A stretch of DNA of 6,919 nucleotides from Thermoplasmata archaeon M9B1D (GCA_002900535.1 MUGC01000061.1:1-6919); one strand, 5' to 3'. Counted from the first letter of the stretch, positions 1 to 5,474 are shown. Notes: a model not told the origin generated them from the sequence alone. Numbers and translations are program-made.

Positions 1-696
1 TCCCGCTTTCATTGTAAGAGCTGCGAGAATTAGTACTAGAGCCATTTTATCTAAAAGCCCAAATTGTATATTATTTGCAAGAACTGCCATGTTAAGCGCA
101 TCATATTGCCCATAGAGTAAGGCAATTGCTAATAAAACAAATAGAGCACCTATTGCGCTAATAACAATATATTTAAAACCTGCTGCAACAGCATTTCCTT
201 TGTTTGTCCAAAATGCAATTAATGCTGCTGATGCAATGCTTGTTATTTCTAAAAATACAAAGAAGTTAAACATATCCCCAGTCATCATCATACCAATCAT
301 ACCAGCAGTCATCAGAAGAATTAGTGTGTAGTATTTGTCTAGCCCTGTCTGTTCCTTCATAAAAGCCCATGAGTAAATTATTGCAACAAAGGGCAGTATT
401 GCCGCGATAATTAACATAAACGCATTCATCCCATCGATTTCAAATAAAATACGAATCATTGTTTCCCCAGGATTGTATGACCCACCGAAAACATATGTTC
501 TAATACCATTTGTAAAAACATCATATGTAAGCAGCAATGCAAAAATACTCGTTAAAGCAGATATTATTATGACAAAAATATTTCTAACTCTATCACCTAT
601 TTTATTAACAAGAACTGTTAAAAATGCACCAAGTAAAGGTATTGCAACAACTAATGCCGGTGAATGAAGAACAAGAAAATCTAGTATTTCATTCAT
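1..696 (-). CDS. mnhD: MnhD/MrpD (MbhH-type) antiporter-like subunit, 3' end cut off by window edge
   Basis: This is the first 232 codons of a large polytopic membrane protein of the proton-conducting NuoL/M/N family, about half of a usual length near 500 residues. The translation is strongly hydrophobic. It contains the family's membrane glutamate in TGDMFNFFVFLEITS (Glu150) and ends in LTMKAG, with Lys230 at the place of the family's conserved mid-membrane lysine. Such subunits carry ions across the cytoplasmic membrane in Mrp antiporters, Mbh-type hydrogenases and complex I. The ATG at 694-696 overlaps the mnhC stop as ATGA and has a strong Shine-Dalgarno sequence (GGAGGGG, 704-710) 7 bases upstream. 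The gene is last of the eight visible in the operon. Assignment as MrpD rather than another NuoL/M/N paralogue rests on its place after mnhB and mnhC. Whether it belongs to an antiporter or a hydrogenase cannot be told from this fragment. Confidence 0.9.
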   Translation of the reverse strand, partial: MNEILDFLVLHSPALVVAIPLLGAFLTVLVNKIGDRVRNIFVIIISALTSIFALLLTYDVFTNGIRTYVFGGSYNPGETMIRILFEIDGMNAFMLIIAAILPFVAIIYSWAFMKEQTGLDKYYTLILLMTAGMIGMMMTGDMFNFFVFLEITSIASAALIAFWTNKGNAVAAGFKYIVISAIGALFVLLAIALLYGQYDALNMAVLANNIQFGLLDKMALVLILAALTMKAG

Positions 697-1040
697 TCTT
701 CGTCCCCTCCTACAATTTTTCTTACATCTAATGTATTGTAATGTCTATAGATATAAACAATAAATGAAAGCATCAATGCAAGAACAGCTACACCAATAAC
801 AATACTAGTTAGAGTCAATGCCTGTGGGACAGGTAGCGAGCGAGTAGCTTCTTCTGTTCCATGATAAATCGGTGCAATACTTCCTTCTCTAAATCCTAGA
901 GTTATTAAAAAAAGATTAACACCACTTTCAATAAGCGTAATCCCGATAACAATTTTAATAAGGTTTCTTTTGAAAACAACTGCATAAAGACCGATTAATA
1001 CCAGTAATGCAACAGCAATAAATGGTATTTGATAGATCAT
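693..1040 (-). CDS. mnhC: MnhC/MrpC (MbhG-type) NuoK-like subunit
   Basis: This is a complete 115-residue membrane protein of the NuoK/MnhC family, of normal length. Three hydrophobic segments lie at roughly residues 5-22, 29-48 and 75-98. The family signature before the third helix is clear (LPVPQALTLTSIVIGVA, residues 69-85). The second helix reads GITLIESGVNLFLI and holds an acidic residue (Glu38) inside the membrane, in the region where NuoK has a functional glutamate. This positional match is by eye and not an alignment. NuoK-like subunits form part of the ion path next to the large antiporter subunit. The ATG at 1038-1040 overlaps the mnhB stop by 4 bases (ATGA). A strong ribosome binding site, AAGGAGGG (1050-1057), sits 9 bases upstream. 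The stop overlaps the mnhD start in the same way, so the three genes are probably translationally coupled. Confidence 0.93.
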   Translation of the reverse strand: MIYQIPFIAVALLVLIGLYAVVFKRNLIKIVIGITLIESGVNLFLITLGFREGSIAPIYHGTEEATRSLPVPQALTLTSIVIGVAVLALMLSFIVYIYRHYNTLDVRKIVGGDEE

Positions 1041-1519
1041 TTTGCTGTTCCCTCCTTAATTTTAGAAGTTGCATATGCCATTACTAATACTATTGCAAAT
1101 AACCCTGCAATTACTTTTAGTCCAACTGCAAGATTCATAAGTGGAAGAAGACCTGCGGTGTTTATATTTGAGAGACCCTGTCCAATTTGATTAAAAAATG
1201 GAATCACGTCTTGTTTTACTAAGAAATTTGCAAAAAACATCTTTGCACCAAAAAGTAATCCAAAAAATGCAAGACCAATAAATCCAATAGCACCTAGACT
1301 TTCAATTATTGAAAGATGTTTTTCTTTTATTTTTTCCATTGTCCAAATTGATCCAAAAGCAACTACAATCATTGCAAACCCTGATGCAACAATAGCGCCA
1401 CCCTGAAATCCTCCACCTGGTGTTAAATGTCCATGTGCAATGATATAGAGACCGTAGATTGTTATGAAGGGAAGTATAGTTGCAGAAATTGTTTTCACAA
1501 TTTTTGACATGCCGCTCAT
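1037..1519 (-). CDS. mnhB: MnhB/MrpB (MbhF-type) subunit
   Basis: This 160-residue membrane protein belongs to the MnhB family. The hallmark GHxxPGGGFxGG is present as GHLTPGGGFQGG (residues 30-41) between the first and second hydrophobic segments. A second family motif, TAGLLPLMNLAVGLKV, precedes the last segment. Hydrophobic stretches lie at about 12-28, 41-60, 70-95 and 125-150. MnhB is an obligatory membrane subunit of Mrp antiporters and of Mbh-type hydrogenases. The chosen ATG (1517-1519) has AGGAGG at 1528-1533 with an 8-base spacer and overlaps the preceding stop as ATGA. A second in-frame ATG at codon 4 (1508-1510) is less favoured by spacing. The short charged C-terminus (KIKEGTAK) is probably cytoplasmic. 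Confidence 0.95.
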   Translation of the reverse strand: MSGMSKIVKTISATILPFITIYGLYIIAHGHLTPGGGFQGGAIVASGFAMIVVAFGSIWTMEKIKEKHLSIIESLGAIGFIGLAFFGLLFGAKMFFANFLVKQDVIPFFNQIGQGLSNINTAGLLPLMNLAVGLKVIAGLFAIVLVMAYATSKIKEGTAK

Positions 1520-1794
1520 TTATTTAACCTCCTAAAAACAAGAATAACACCTGCAACTGCAGTAAATAGTACCGTTGCTTCACCTAGAGTATCAAAACCT
1601 CTATAATCAAAAACAACTGCTGTTACACCGTTATCAGCCCCAGTTTCTTTTTGAGTATTTTGGATTATATGATCATCCATAGATGTGTTAATATCACTTG
1701 TATCGCCGAAAGGATGAATACTTAATAAACCTAAAATTATAAAGATGGCGACAATCACAAAAAAGATTATTGCAGCAGAGTTCCTCATTGCCAT
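1516..1794 (-). CDS. MbhE-like subunit (equivalent to the extreme C-terminus of bacterial MrpA)
   Basis: This small protein of 92 residues has two membrane segments (about 7-25 and 73-88) joined by an extended polar loop. The motif VVFDYRGFDTLGEATVLF (residues 60-77) is the signature of the last part of bacterial MrpA, and of the free-standing MbhE subunit in archaeal membrane-bound hydrogenases. In MrpA-type complexes this part packs against MrpB and the other small subunits. The loop at about residues 27-56 is rich in Asp, Thr and Asn and probably lies outside the membrane. The ATG at 1792-1794 shares its first base with the preceding stop (TAATG), and GGAGG lies about 9 bases upstream. A second ATG two codons in (MAM) is possible. 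The large N-terminal antiporter part of bacterial MrpA is not encoded nearby, so MrpA is split here, as is usual in archaea. Confidence 0.9.
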   Translation of the reverse strand: MAMRNSAAIIFFVIVAIFIILGLLSIHPFGDTSDINTSMDDHIIQNTQKETGADNGVTAVVFDYRGFDTLGEATVLFTAVAGVILVFRRLNK

Positions 1795-2057
1795 TATGCC
1801 TCATCCTCCATTCTTTTTGTTGCTCTTATTGCAATCACCAGAATTGCCGTTGTTAAACAAGCCCCTACTCCTGCCTCAGCTATTGCAACATCAGGTGCCT
1901 GAAGGATAAAAAATTCAAGTGATAATAACAAGCTCATTGCTGCAACAGCGATTGCTGCTGCGATTAAATCCTTTAGATAAACTGCTACAAAAGAGGAAGC
2001 AACGATTAATATTGGAATAATGATATGAATTATATCTATCAGAATATTTTCAGCCAT
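1794..2057 (-). CDS. DUF4040/MbhD-like subunit (equivalent to part of the MrpA C-terminal region)
   Basis: This 87-residue hydrophobic protein has three membrane segments (about 7-28, 30-52 and 62-80). It carries the family motif LQAPDVAIAEAGVGACLTT (residues 52-70), matching the APDVAxTEAxVGA pattern of the MbhD/DUF4040 family. Asp56 and Glu61 are the conserved acidic positions. The usual threonine before the glutamate is alanine here. In Mrp-type complexes this piece corresponds to a region of MrpA near the interface with MrpG and MrpF, and is thought to take part in ion passage. The ATG at 2055-2057 overlaps the mnhG stop by one base (TAATG). GGAGGC (2067-2072) is 9 bases upstream. The gene sits between mnhG and the MbhE-like gene, as in the hyperthermophile mbh operon. 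Confidence 0.92.
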   Translation of the reverse strand: MAENILIDIIHIIIPILIVASSFVAVYLKDLIAAAIAVAAMSLLLSLEFFILQAPDVAIAEAGVGACLTTAILVIAIRATKRMEDEA

Positions 2058-2452
2058 TATTTTTTCGCCTCCATTTTATTAGCGGATTTCTTAGTCGGTT
2101 TATTTTCTAGTTCATCTATTACTGCGCCAACTGGTTTAACACCGCTTCTATGTGCGGCACGAGCAAGAGCATGAGCACCTGTTGGATTAGTCAGAAGAAT
2201 TGCTACAAGTGCAATTCCAGTGTGTATAACCCATATTGAACCATCAACATTTCCTAAAATCCACATCCTCAAACCGTAAAGGATCACTGAACCGCAAAGA
2301 AAAATAGAGCCAAAAGTTGTACATTTAGTACCTGCATGAAGACGCGTGTAAACATCGGGGAAACGAAGTAGTCCGATACCTGCAAGGATGTTGAAAAAGA
2401 CACCAATTGCAAGGAGAATATATATTACTATATCAATAAGCTGGTTCAGCAT
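2057..2452 (-). CDS. mnhG: MnhG/MrpG (MbhC-type) subunit
   Basis: This 131-residue protein of the MnhG/PhaG family has three membrane helices (about 5-28, 47-66 and 73-90). The family signature is very well kept: GIGLLRFPDVYTRLHAGTKC (residues 25-44), followed by TTFG. The third helix is followed by TNPTGAHALARAAHRSGVKP (88-107), also typical. The last 25 residues are lysine-rich and polar and probably form a cytoplasmic tail, somewhat longer than in minimal family members. MnhG is one of the small subunits needed for Mrp assembly. The ATG at 2450-2452 shares one base with the mnhF stop, and AAGGAGGC in the 3' end of mnhF (2461-2468) supplies the ribosome binding site. Confidence 0.95.
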   Translation of the reverse strand: MLNQLIDIVIYILLAIGVFFNILAGIGLLRFPDVYTRLHAGTKCTTFGSIFLCGSVILYGLRMWILGNVDGSIWVIHTGIALVAILLTNPTGAHALARAAHRSGVKPVGAVIDELENKPTKKSANKMEAKK

Positions 2453-2727
2453 TAAAATTCGCCTCCTTCTAGGTATTTAGCAATAAATAATGTTGATATG
2501 AATGATAAAAACGCATATACTATTGCAACATCTACATATATTACTGAACCTGCAGCAAGACCAAAAATTATCATACTTACAATAACAATCGTGTTTATAG
2601 TGTCAAGCCCAACAATTCTATCAGGTGCTGTTGGTCCTTTTATAACTCGTATAATGGCCATTATAATTGATAAAAAAAGTAGACCTAAAATAACAAGGTA
2701 AATATCTGGAATACCAAAAAAATTCAT
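2452..2727 (-). CDS. mnhF: MnhF/MrpF (MbhB-type) subunit
   Basis: This 91-residue protein has three hydrophobic segments (about 8-26, 39-58 and 63-84). It carries the MnhF family motif RVIKGPTAPDRIVGLDTIN (residues 27-45). The GPTxxDR turn and the membrane-embedded Asp42 are the conserved features. Length is normal. MnhF is a small integral subunit that assembles with MnhE and MnhG in Mrp antiporters and related hydrogenase complexes. The ATG at 2725-2727 overlaps the mnhE stop by four bases (ATGA). AAGGGGGA lies upstream with about an 8-base spacer. The end of this gene contains the ribosome binding site of mnhG. Confidence 0.95.
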   Translation of the reverse strand: MNFFGIPDIYLVILGLLFLSIIMAIIRVIKGPTAPDRIVGLDTINTIVIVSMIIFGLAAGSVIYVDVAIVYAFLSFISTLFIAKYLEGGEF

Positions 2728-3260
2728 TCTGCAATCCCCCTTACATGTTTATCAAATTTTCCACAAATAAATTTACAATCAACAGGCATTTTGTCAAGTG
2801 CTTCTTTTTTAACATTTATCCAGTGTATATACAAATCATTGGTATTTTCATCGATATCAACTGTTAATGTCCCAGGTGTAAGTGTTATTGAGTTTGCAAG
2901 CATTGTTACACCAAGATCTGTTTTTAGATTGGGTGAAATTTTTACAATCCCTGGGTTTATTTTACCTGTAATAACCCTATAGGCAACATCAAAATTTGCT
3001 TTAGCCATTCCAATAAAAAATGGTCCAATCATATATCCAATGAATTTTAACCATCGAACTGGATTTAACATCCTTAAACTTTTTTTAATAAATACTTTCC
3101 GTGCAACAATTCCTACAAGTATGGATAGCACAAGCCCAAAAATGATTTCTTCAATACTCCACATCCATAAATTAAGAAATGATGCGTTATTTGCCGATCC
3201 GATTGTTAGTAATAAATATGTTATAAAACAAACCAATGCCGTAACAACAAATGCTACCAT
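2724..3260 (-). CDS. mnhE: MnhE/MrpE (MbhA-type) subunit, first gene of the operon
   Basis: This is a complete 178-residue MnhE-family protein. Hydrophobic segments at about 3-20, 30-53 and 70-88 are followed by a soluble C-terminal domain. That domain carries the family motif NSITLTPGT (residues 123-131), followed by LTVDID and a short beta-rich stretch (LYIHWINV). MnhE is the assembly-type subunit of Mrp antiporters, and its C-terminal domain lies in the cytoplasm in known complexes. The start is fixed by GGGAGG (3267-3272), 6 bases before the ATG at 3258-3260. No gene lies upstream on this strand, so this is probably the promoter-proximal gene. The order E-F-G-A'-A''-B-C-D that follows is that of the mbhA-H genes of Thermococcales and of split-MrpA Mrp clusters. 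Confidence 0.94.
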   Translation of the reverse strand: MVAFVVTALVCFITYLLLTIGSANNASFLNLWMWSIEEIIFGLVLSILVGIVARKVFIKKSLRMLNPVRWLKFIGYMIGPFFIGMAKANFDVAYRVITGKINPGIVKISPNLKTDLGVTMLANSITLTPGTLTVDIDENTNDLYIHWINVKKEALDKMPVDCKFICGKFDKHVRGIAE

Positions 3261-3411
3261 AGTTTTCCTCCCATATAATATATATAGTTATTAGTCCAGT
3301 GTAATTCTAATGGTTTTTAAAAGTTTATGGTTTTATTAAGAAGCAATTAAGTTATGAAATCAAAACAAATAAAAACAAAATATACATCAATTAGTTGGGG
3401 AGATTAATGAA
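3261..3411. promoter_or_regulatory. Divergent promoter region between mnhE and thyX
   Basis: These 151 bases separate two divergently read operons and contain no gene. Ribosome binding sites lie at both ends: GGGAGG for mnhE (3267-3272, minus) and GGGGAGA for thyX (3397-3403, plus, 8-base spacer). Three AT-rich stretches could be TATA boxes: a TATATATA run at about 3275-3287, a nearly symmetric TTTTTAAAA at 3315-3323, and AAATATACA at about 3378-3386. The outer two lie so close to the genes that a normal 25-base spacing would start transcription near the start codon and lose the ribosome binding site. By that geometry the central TTTTTAAAA is the best candidate for mnhE and could also serve thyX. 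ATTAAG occurs twice (3335-3340 and 3346-3351). Box assignments are inference only. Confidence 0.45.
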
Positions 3412-4074
3412 ATGAATGTTAAATTAATTGGTTTTACTCCTAATCCTGAGAAAATACCTGCTATGGCAGCGAAATTAACACATAGTAAAACTAAACCTGA
3501 AGAACTGGACAAAACATCTGACAAAGAACTTGATGTAATTTTAAAGCAGGTTTTAAATCTTGGTCATACTAGTGTTATAGAACATACAAATTTTACTTTT
3601 GCAATAAGTGATGTTAGCCGTAGTCTTACGCATCAATTAGTACGTCATCGCATTGCAAGCTACGCCCAGCAAAGCCAGCGATACGTTGATTTTAAAGAAC
3701 CATGCTATATCACTCCTCCAAAGATTGAAAAAAACAAGGAAATGAAAAGAGCATATAACCTAACAATGGAAAATATTTGGAAAGAATACAATAAACTTCT
3801 TGAAATGGGGATTCCTGCAGAAGATGCACGTTTTGTATTACCAAACGCTGCTTGTACAAATATAATTGTCACAATGAATGCAAGGTCACTAATGAATTTT
3901 TTTGAACTTCGTTGTTGTCTACATGCACAATGGGAGATTCGTCAACTTGCAAATAAAATGCTAAAAGAAGTTAAAAAAATAGCCCCGACGATTTTTAAAA
4001 ATGCAGGTCCGGCATGCAAAACAAAAAAAATATGCCCTGAAAACAAAAAAGATTGTCCTCTCTATCCGAAGTGA
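3412..4074 (+). CDS. thyX: Flavin-dependent thymidylate synthase ThyX
   Basis: ThyX makes dTMP from dUMP using methylenetetrahydrofolate, FAD and NAD(P)H, and replaces ThyA. The 220-residue protein has the full set of marks. GHTSVIEH is at 51-58. The ThyX motif RHRIASYAQQS follows, with Arg78, His79, Arg80 and Ser88 in the positions known from the Thermotoga maritima enzyme. The substrate region NARSLMNFFELR has Asn156, Asn162 and Arg167, matching Thermotoga Asn163, Asn169 and Arg174 by recalled motif. AQWEIRQLA follows. Cysteines are at 168, 169, 202, 208 and 215; the last three lie in a C-terminal tail of the form GPxCx5Cx6C. The start at 3412 has GGGGAGA with an 8-base spacer and a normal N-terminus (MNVKLIGFTPNPE). 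A Met-Lys-stop mini-frame (3407-3415) overlaps the start. The gene opens a three-gene operon, 6 bases before arfC. Confidence 0.97.
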   Translation: MNVKLIGFTPNPEKIPAMAAKLTHSKTKPEELDKTSDKELDVILKQVLNLGHTSVIEHTNFTFAISDVSRSLTHQLVRHRIASYAQQSQRYVDFKEPCYITPPKIEKNKEMKRAYNLTMENIWKEYNKLLEMGIPAEDARFVLPNAACTNIIVTMNARSLMNFFELRCCLHAQWEIRQLANKMLKEVKKIAPTIFKNAGPACKTKKICPENKKDCPLYPK

Positions 4075-4080
4075 TATTTT

Positions 4081-4734
4081 ATGAACCGACCTTATATAAT
4101 TATAAATTGCGCGATGAGTGCAGATGGAAAAATCGCATCTTCTGTTGGTAGCCAACTTAGAATTTCAAATAATGAGGATATGAGACGAGTATATAATCTT
4201 CGAAATGAATTTGATGCTGTACTTGTAGGTGTAAATACAATTCAAGCTGATAATCCTAAGCTTACAATTAAAGAAGAATATGTACAAAATCCAAAAAACC
4301 CTATTCGAGTTATTTTAGATACACATTGTATAACAAACGAAGATGCACTAGCCGTAGATGAACAAGCAAAAACACTTATAATTACAAATGGAGAATGCGA
4401 TAAAAATTACAAAAGTAATGTAGAAGTTGTTCAATGTGGAGTTGATTATGAAGGCTTTATCGATCTAAATCAAATGCTAGAGATACTATATAATCGTGGC
4501 ATTAGGAAATTAATGGTTGAAGGCGGTGGCACAGTTATATGGAATTTTTTAAAACTTGGCCTTGTTGATGATTTGTTTGTTTTTATAGGTCCGATGATAA
4601 TTGGTGGTAAATGCACTCCATCGATGGCAGATGGAGAAGGTATAAATCAAGAGGATGAGTTAATTAATCTTGAAATTTTAGAATTTAGAAAAATTGGAAA
4701 CGGGCTTTTAATTCACTATAAAATGGTAAAATGA
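4081..4734 (+). CDS. arfC: 2,5-diamino-6-(ribosylamino)-4(3H)-pyrimidinone 5'-phosphate reductase (ArfC/RIB7 type)
   Basis: The enzyme reduces the ribosyl side chain to ribityl with NAD(P)H in the archaeal and fungal route to riboflavin, FAD and the deazaflavin F420. The 217-residue protein is a lone RibD C-terminal (dihydrofolate-reductase-like) domain of normal length. Visible motifs are NCAMSADGKIA (9-19), DAVLVGVNTIQADNPKLT (45-62), IRVILDT (75-81), VEGGG (146-150) and LVDDLFVFIGPMIIGG near the end. It resembles Methanocaldococcus jannaschii MJ0671 along its length as I recall that sequence. No deaminase domain is fused, as expected for archaea. It starts 6 bases after thyX without an evident Shine-Dalgarno sequence, which suggests reinitiation by ribosomes finishing thyX. 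Its stop overlaps the next start (ATGA). A true dihydrofolate reductase is unlikely because the phosphoribosyl-type motifs fit ArfC. Confidence 0.93.
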   Translation: MNRPYIIINCAMSADGKIASSVGSQLRISNNEDMRRVYNLRNEFDAVLVGVNTIQADNPKLTIKEEYVQNPKNPIRVILDTHCITNEDALAVDEQAKTLIITNGECDKNYKSNVEVVQCGVDYEGFIDLNQMLEILYNRGIRKLMVEGGGTVIWNFLKLGLVDDLFVFIGPMIIGGKCTPSMADGEGINQEDELINLEILEFRKIGNGLLIHYKMVK

Positions 4735-5183
4735 AGTTTTTATGCGATAGAATGCTTGGAACACTTGCGAAATGGCTTCGAATCTTTGGTTTTGATACTT
4801 TATTTGCAGATTCAAACATAGAAGACGAGAAACTTTTAAAATTAGCAAAAGATGAAGAAAGAATTTTAATTACATGTGATAAAAACCTTATCATTGATGC
4901 TAGACGTGAAAATATTAAAGTTATCAAAATTATTTCAACCGACATCAATGATCAGTTAAGACAGGTTTTAAAAAATACTAAAATTGATGAAAATTTTTTT
5001 TTATCACGTTGCCTTCTTTGTAACAACTTAGTTGAAAAAATTAGTAAAAAAAATGTAAAAAAAATTGTACCTGATAGAGTTTATGAAAACAATAAAAAAT
5101 TTTGGTATTGTAAAATTTGTGATAAGATCTACTGGAAAGGCTCCCATTTTGAGAATATGATACAAAAAATTAAACAGTTATAG
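4731..5183 (+). CDS. Mut7-C RNase domain protein with C-terminal zinc ribbon
   Basis: This 150-residue protein is a stand-alone Mut7-C (DUF82, PF01927) domain, a PIN-like nuclease fold with a zinc ribbon. The N-terminal signature FLCDRMLGTLAKWLRIFGFD (residues 3-22) and LITCDKNL (46-53) supply acidic residues, Asp6 and Asp50, expected at a PIN-like active site. The ribbon is formed by Cys94-x2-Cys97 and Cys127-x2-Cys130. The second pair is followed by the typical KIYWKGSHFENM. An RNA-cleaving role is predicted for the family from fold comparison; the substrate is unknown. The gene overlaps arfC by four bases (ATGA), has only a weak ribosome binding site, and is probably translated by coupling. 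Its last six bases overlap the convergent DUF424 gene. The coding sequence holds a T9 run (4994-5002) and two A8 runs (5046-5053, 5057-5064) without breaking the frame. Confidence 0.92.
   Translation: MKFLCDRMLGTLAKWLRIFGFDTLFADSNIEDEKLLKLAKDEERILITCDKNLIIDARRENIKVIKIISTDINDQLRQVLKNTKIDENFFLSRCLLCNNLVEKISKKNVKKIVPDRVYENNKKFWYCKICDKIYWKGSHFENMIQKIKQL
5035..5064 (-). terminator. Cluster of oligo-T tracts downstream of DUF424 (minus strand)
   Basis: Read on the minus strand, this stretch gives T8, T8 and T6 within 30 bases, about 115-145 bases past the DUF424 stop. Archaeal RNA polymerase terminates at runs of five or more Ts without needing a hairpin, so this is a plausible back-up terminator for DUF424 transcripts running into the Mut7-C gene. 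On the plus strand the same bases encode lysine-rich codons, so they may simply reflect AT-rich codon use. Confidence 0.3.
5164..5174 (-). terminator. Oligo-T terminator candidate right after the DUF424 stop
   Basis: On the minus strand TTTAATTTTTT begins four bases past the DUF424 stop codon (5178-5180). Archaeal-type termination needs little more than such a T tract. It lies inside the end of the convergent Mut7-C gene. No hairpin is evident. Confidence 0.4.
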
Positions 5184-5474
5184 CATTCTTACCATTTGAG
5201 CATGTGGAATACCTTTTATTTTAATAACACAACCCGGATCTACAAGGCCAATTTCTATTGCAGCTTTAATTGTTGCTTTTCCTACAAGATTTGCTATAGT
5301 TGCAGAATCTAAAATTCTTTTGAAAACTTCTTTTGTCACTCTTTCACCATCATAAAATTCCTTTTTAACTTCTAAATGAAACTTTCCTTCTTCAAAAGTT
5401 TTGCCTATTAATGTTTCATCGCAAGCTCCTATGAGGAGATCTTTTCCTTTTTTGTAGACTTTTATACTTATCAT
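5178..5474 (-). CDS. DUF424 family protein
   Basis: This 98-residue soluble protein belongs to the archaeal DUF424 family (PF04242), whose function is not established. The family is recognised by the C-terminal half: ANLVGKATIKAAIEIGLVD (61-79), then VIKIKGIPHAQMVRM (83-97), with the conserved Pro-His-Ala-Gln. The N-terminal half is a predicted beta-rich region (MISIKVYKKGKDLLIGACDE). Length is normal and no signal peptide or membrane segment is seen. The only reasonable start is the ATG at 5472-5474. No strong Shine-Dalgarno sequence precedes it (GTGGA is the nearest), unlike the mnh genes. The gene is single, convergent with Mut7-C (6-base overlap) and divergent from polB. From the neighbours a link to information processing can be guessed, but not shown. 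Confidence 0.9.
   Translation of the reverse strand: MISIKVYKKGKDLLIGACDETLIGKTFEEGKFHLEVKKEFYDGERVTKEVFKRILDSATIANLVGKATIKAAIEIGLVDPGCVIKIKGIPHAQMVRML

Noticed and set aside
473..667. 64-codon plus-strand open frame opposite mnhD
   Set aside because: It lies antisense to a conserved membrane-protein gene, has no homology that I recognise, and reflects AT-rich codon use.
2498..3294. Plus-strand open frames opposite mnhF and mnhE
   Set aside because: They are fully antisense to recognised Mnh subunits with family motifs; their translations show no family pattern.
3961..4155. 64-codon minus-strand open frame across the thyX/arfC junction
   Set aside because: Antisense to two well-identified genes; its Phe- and Cys-rich translation mirrors Lys-rich coding on the other strand.
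4081..4734. Dihydrofolate reductase paired with thymidylate synthase
   Set aside because: The fold is related, but the VEGGG and VGVNTIQADNPKLT motifs are those of ArfC/RibD-C. ThyX yields tetrahydrofolate, so no DHFR is required beside it.
4685..4948. 87-codon minus-strand open frame opposite arfC and Mut7-C
   Set aside because: Antisense shadow of recognised coding sequence; no ribosome binding site or family motif seen.
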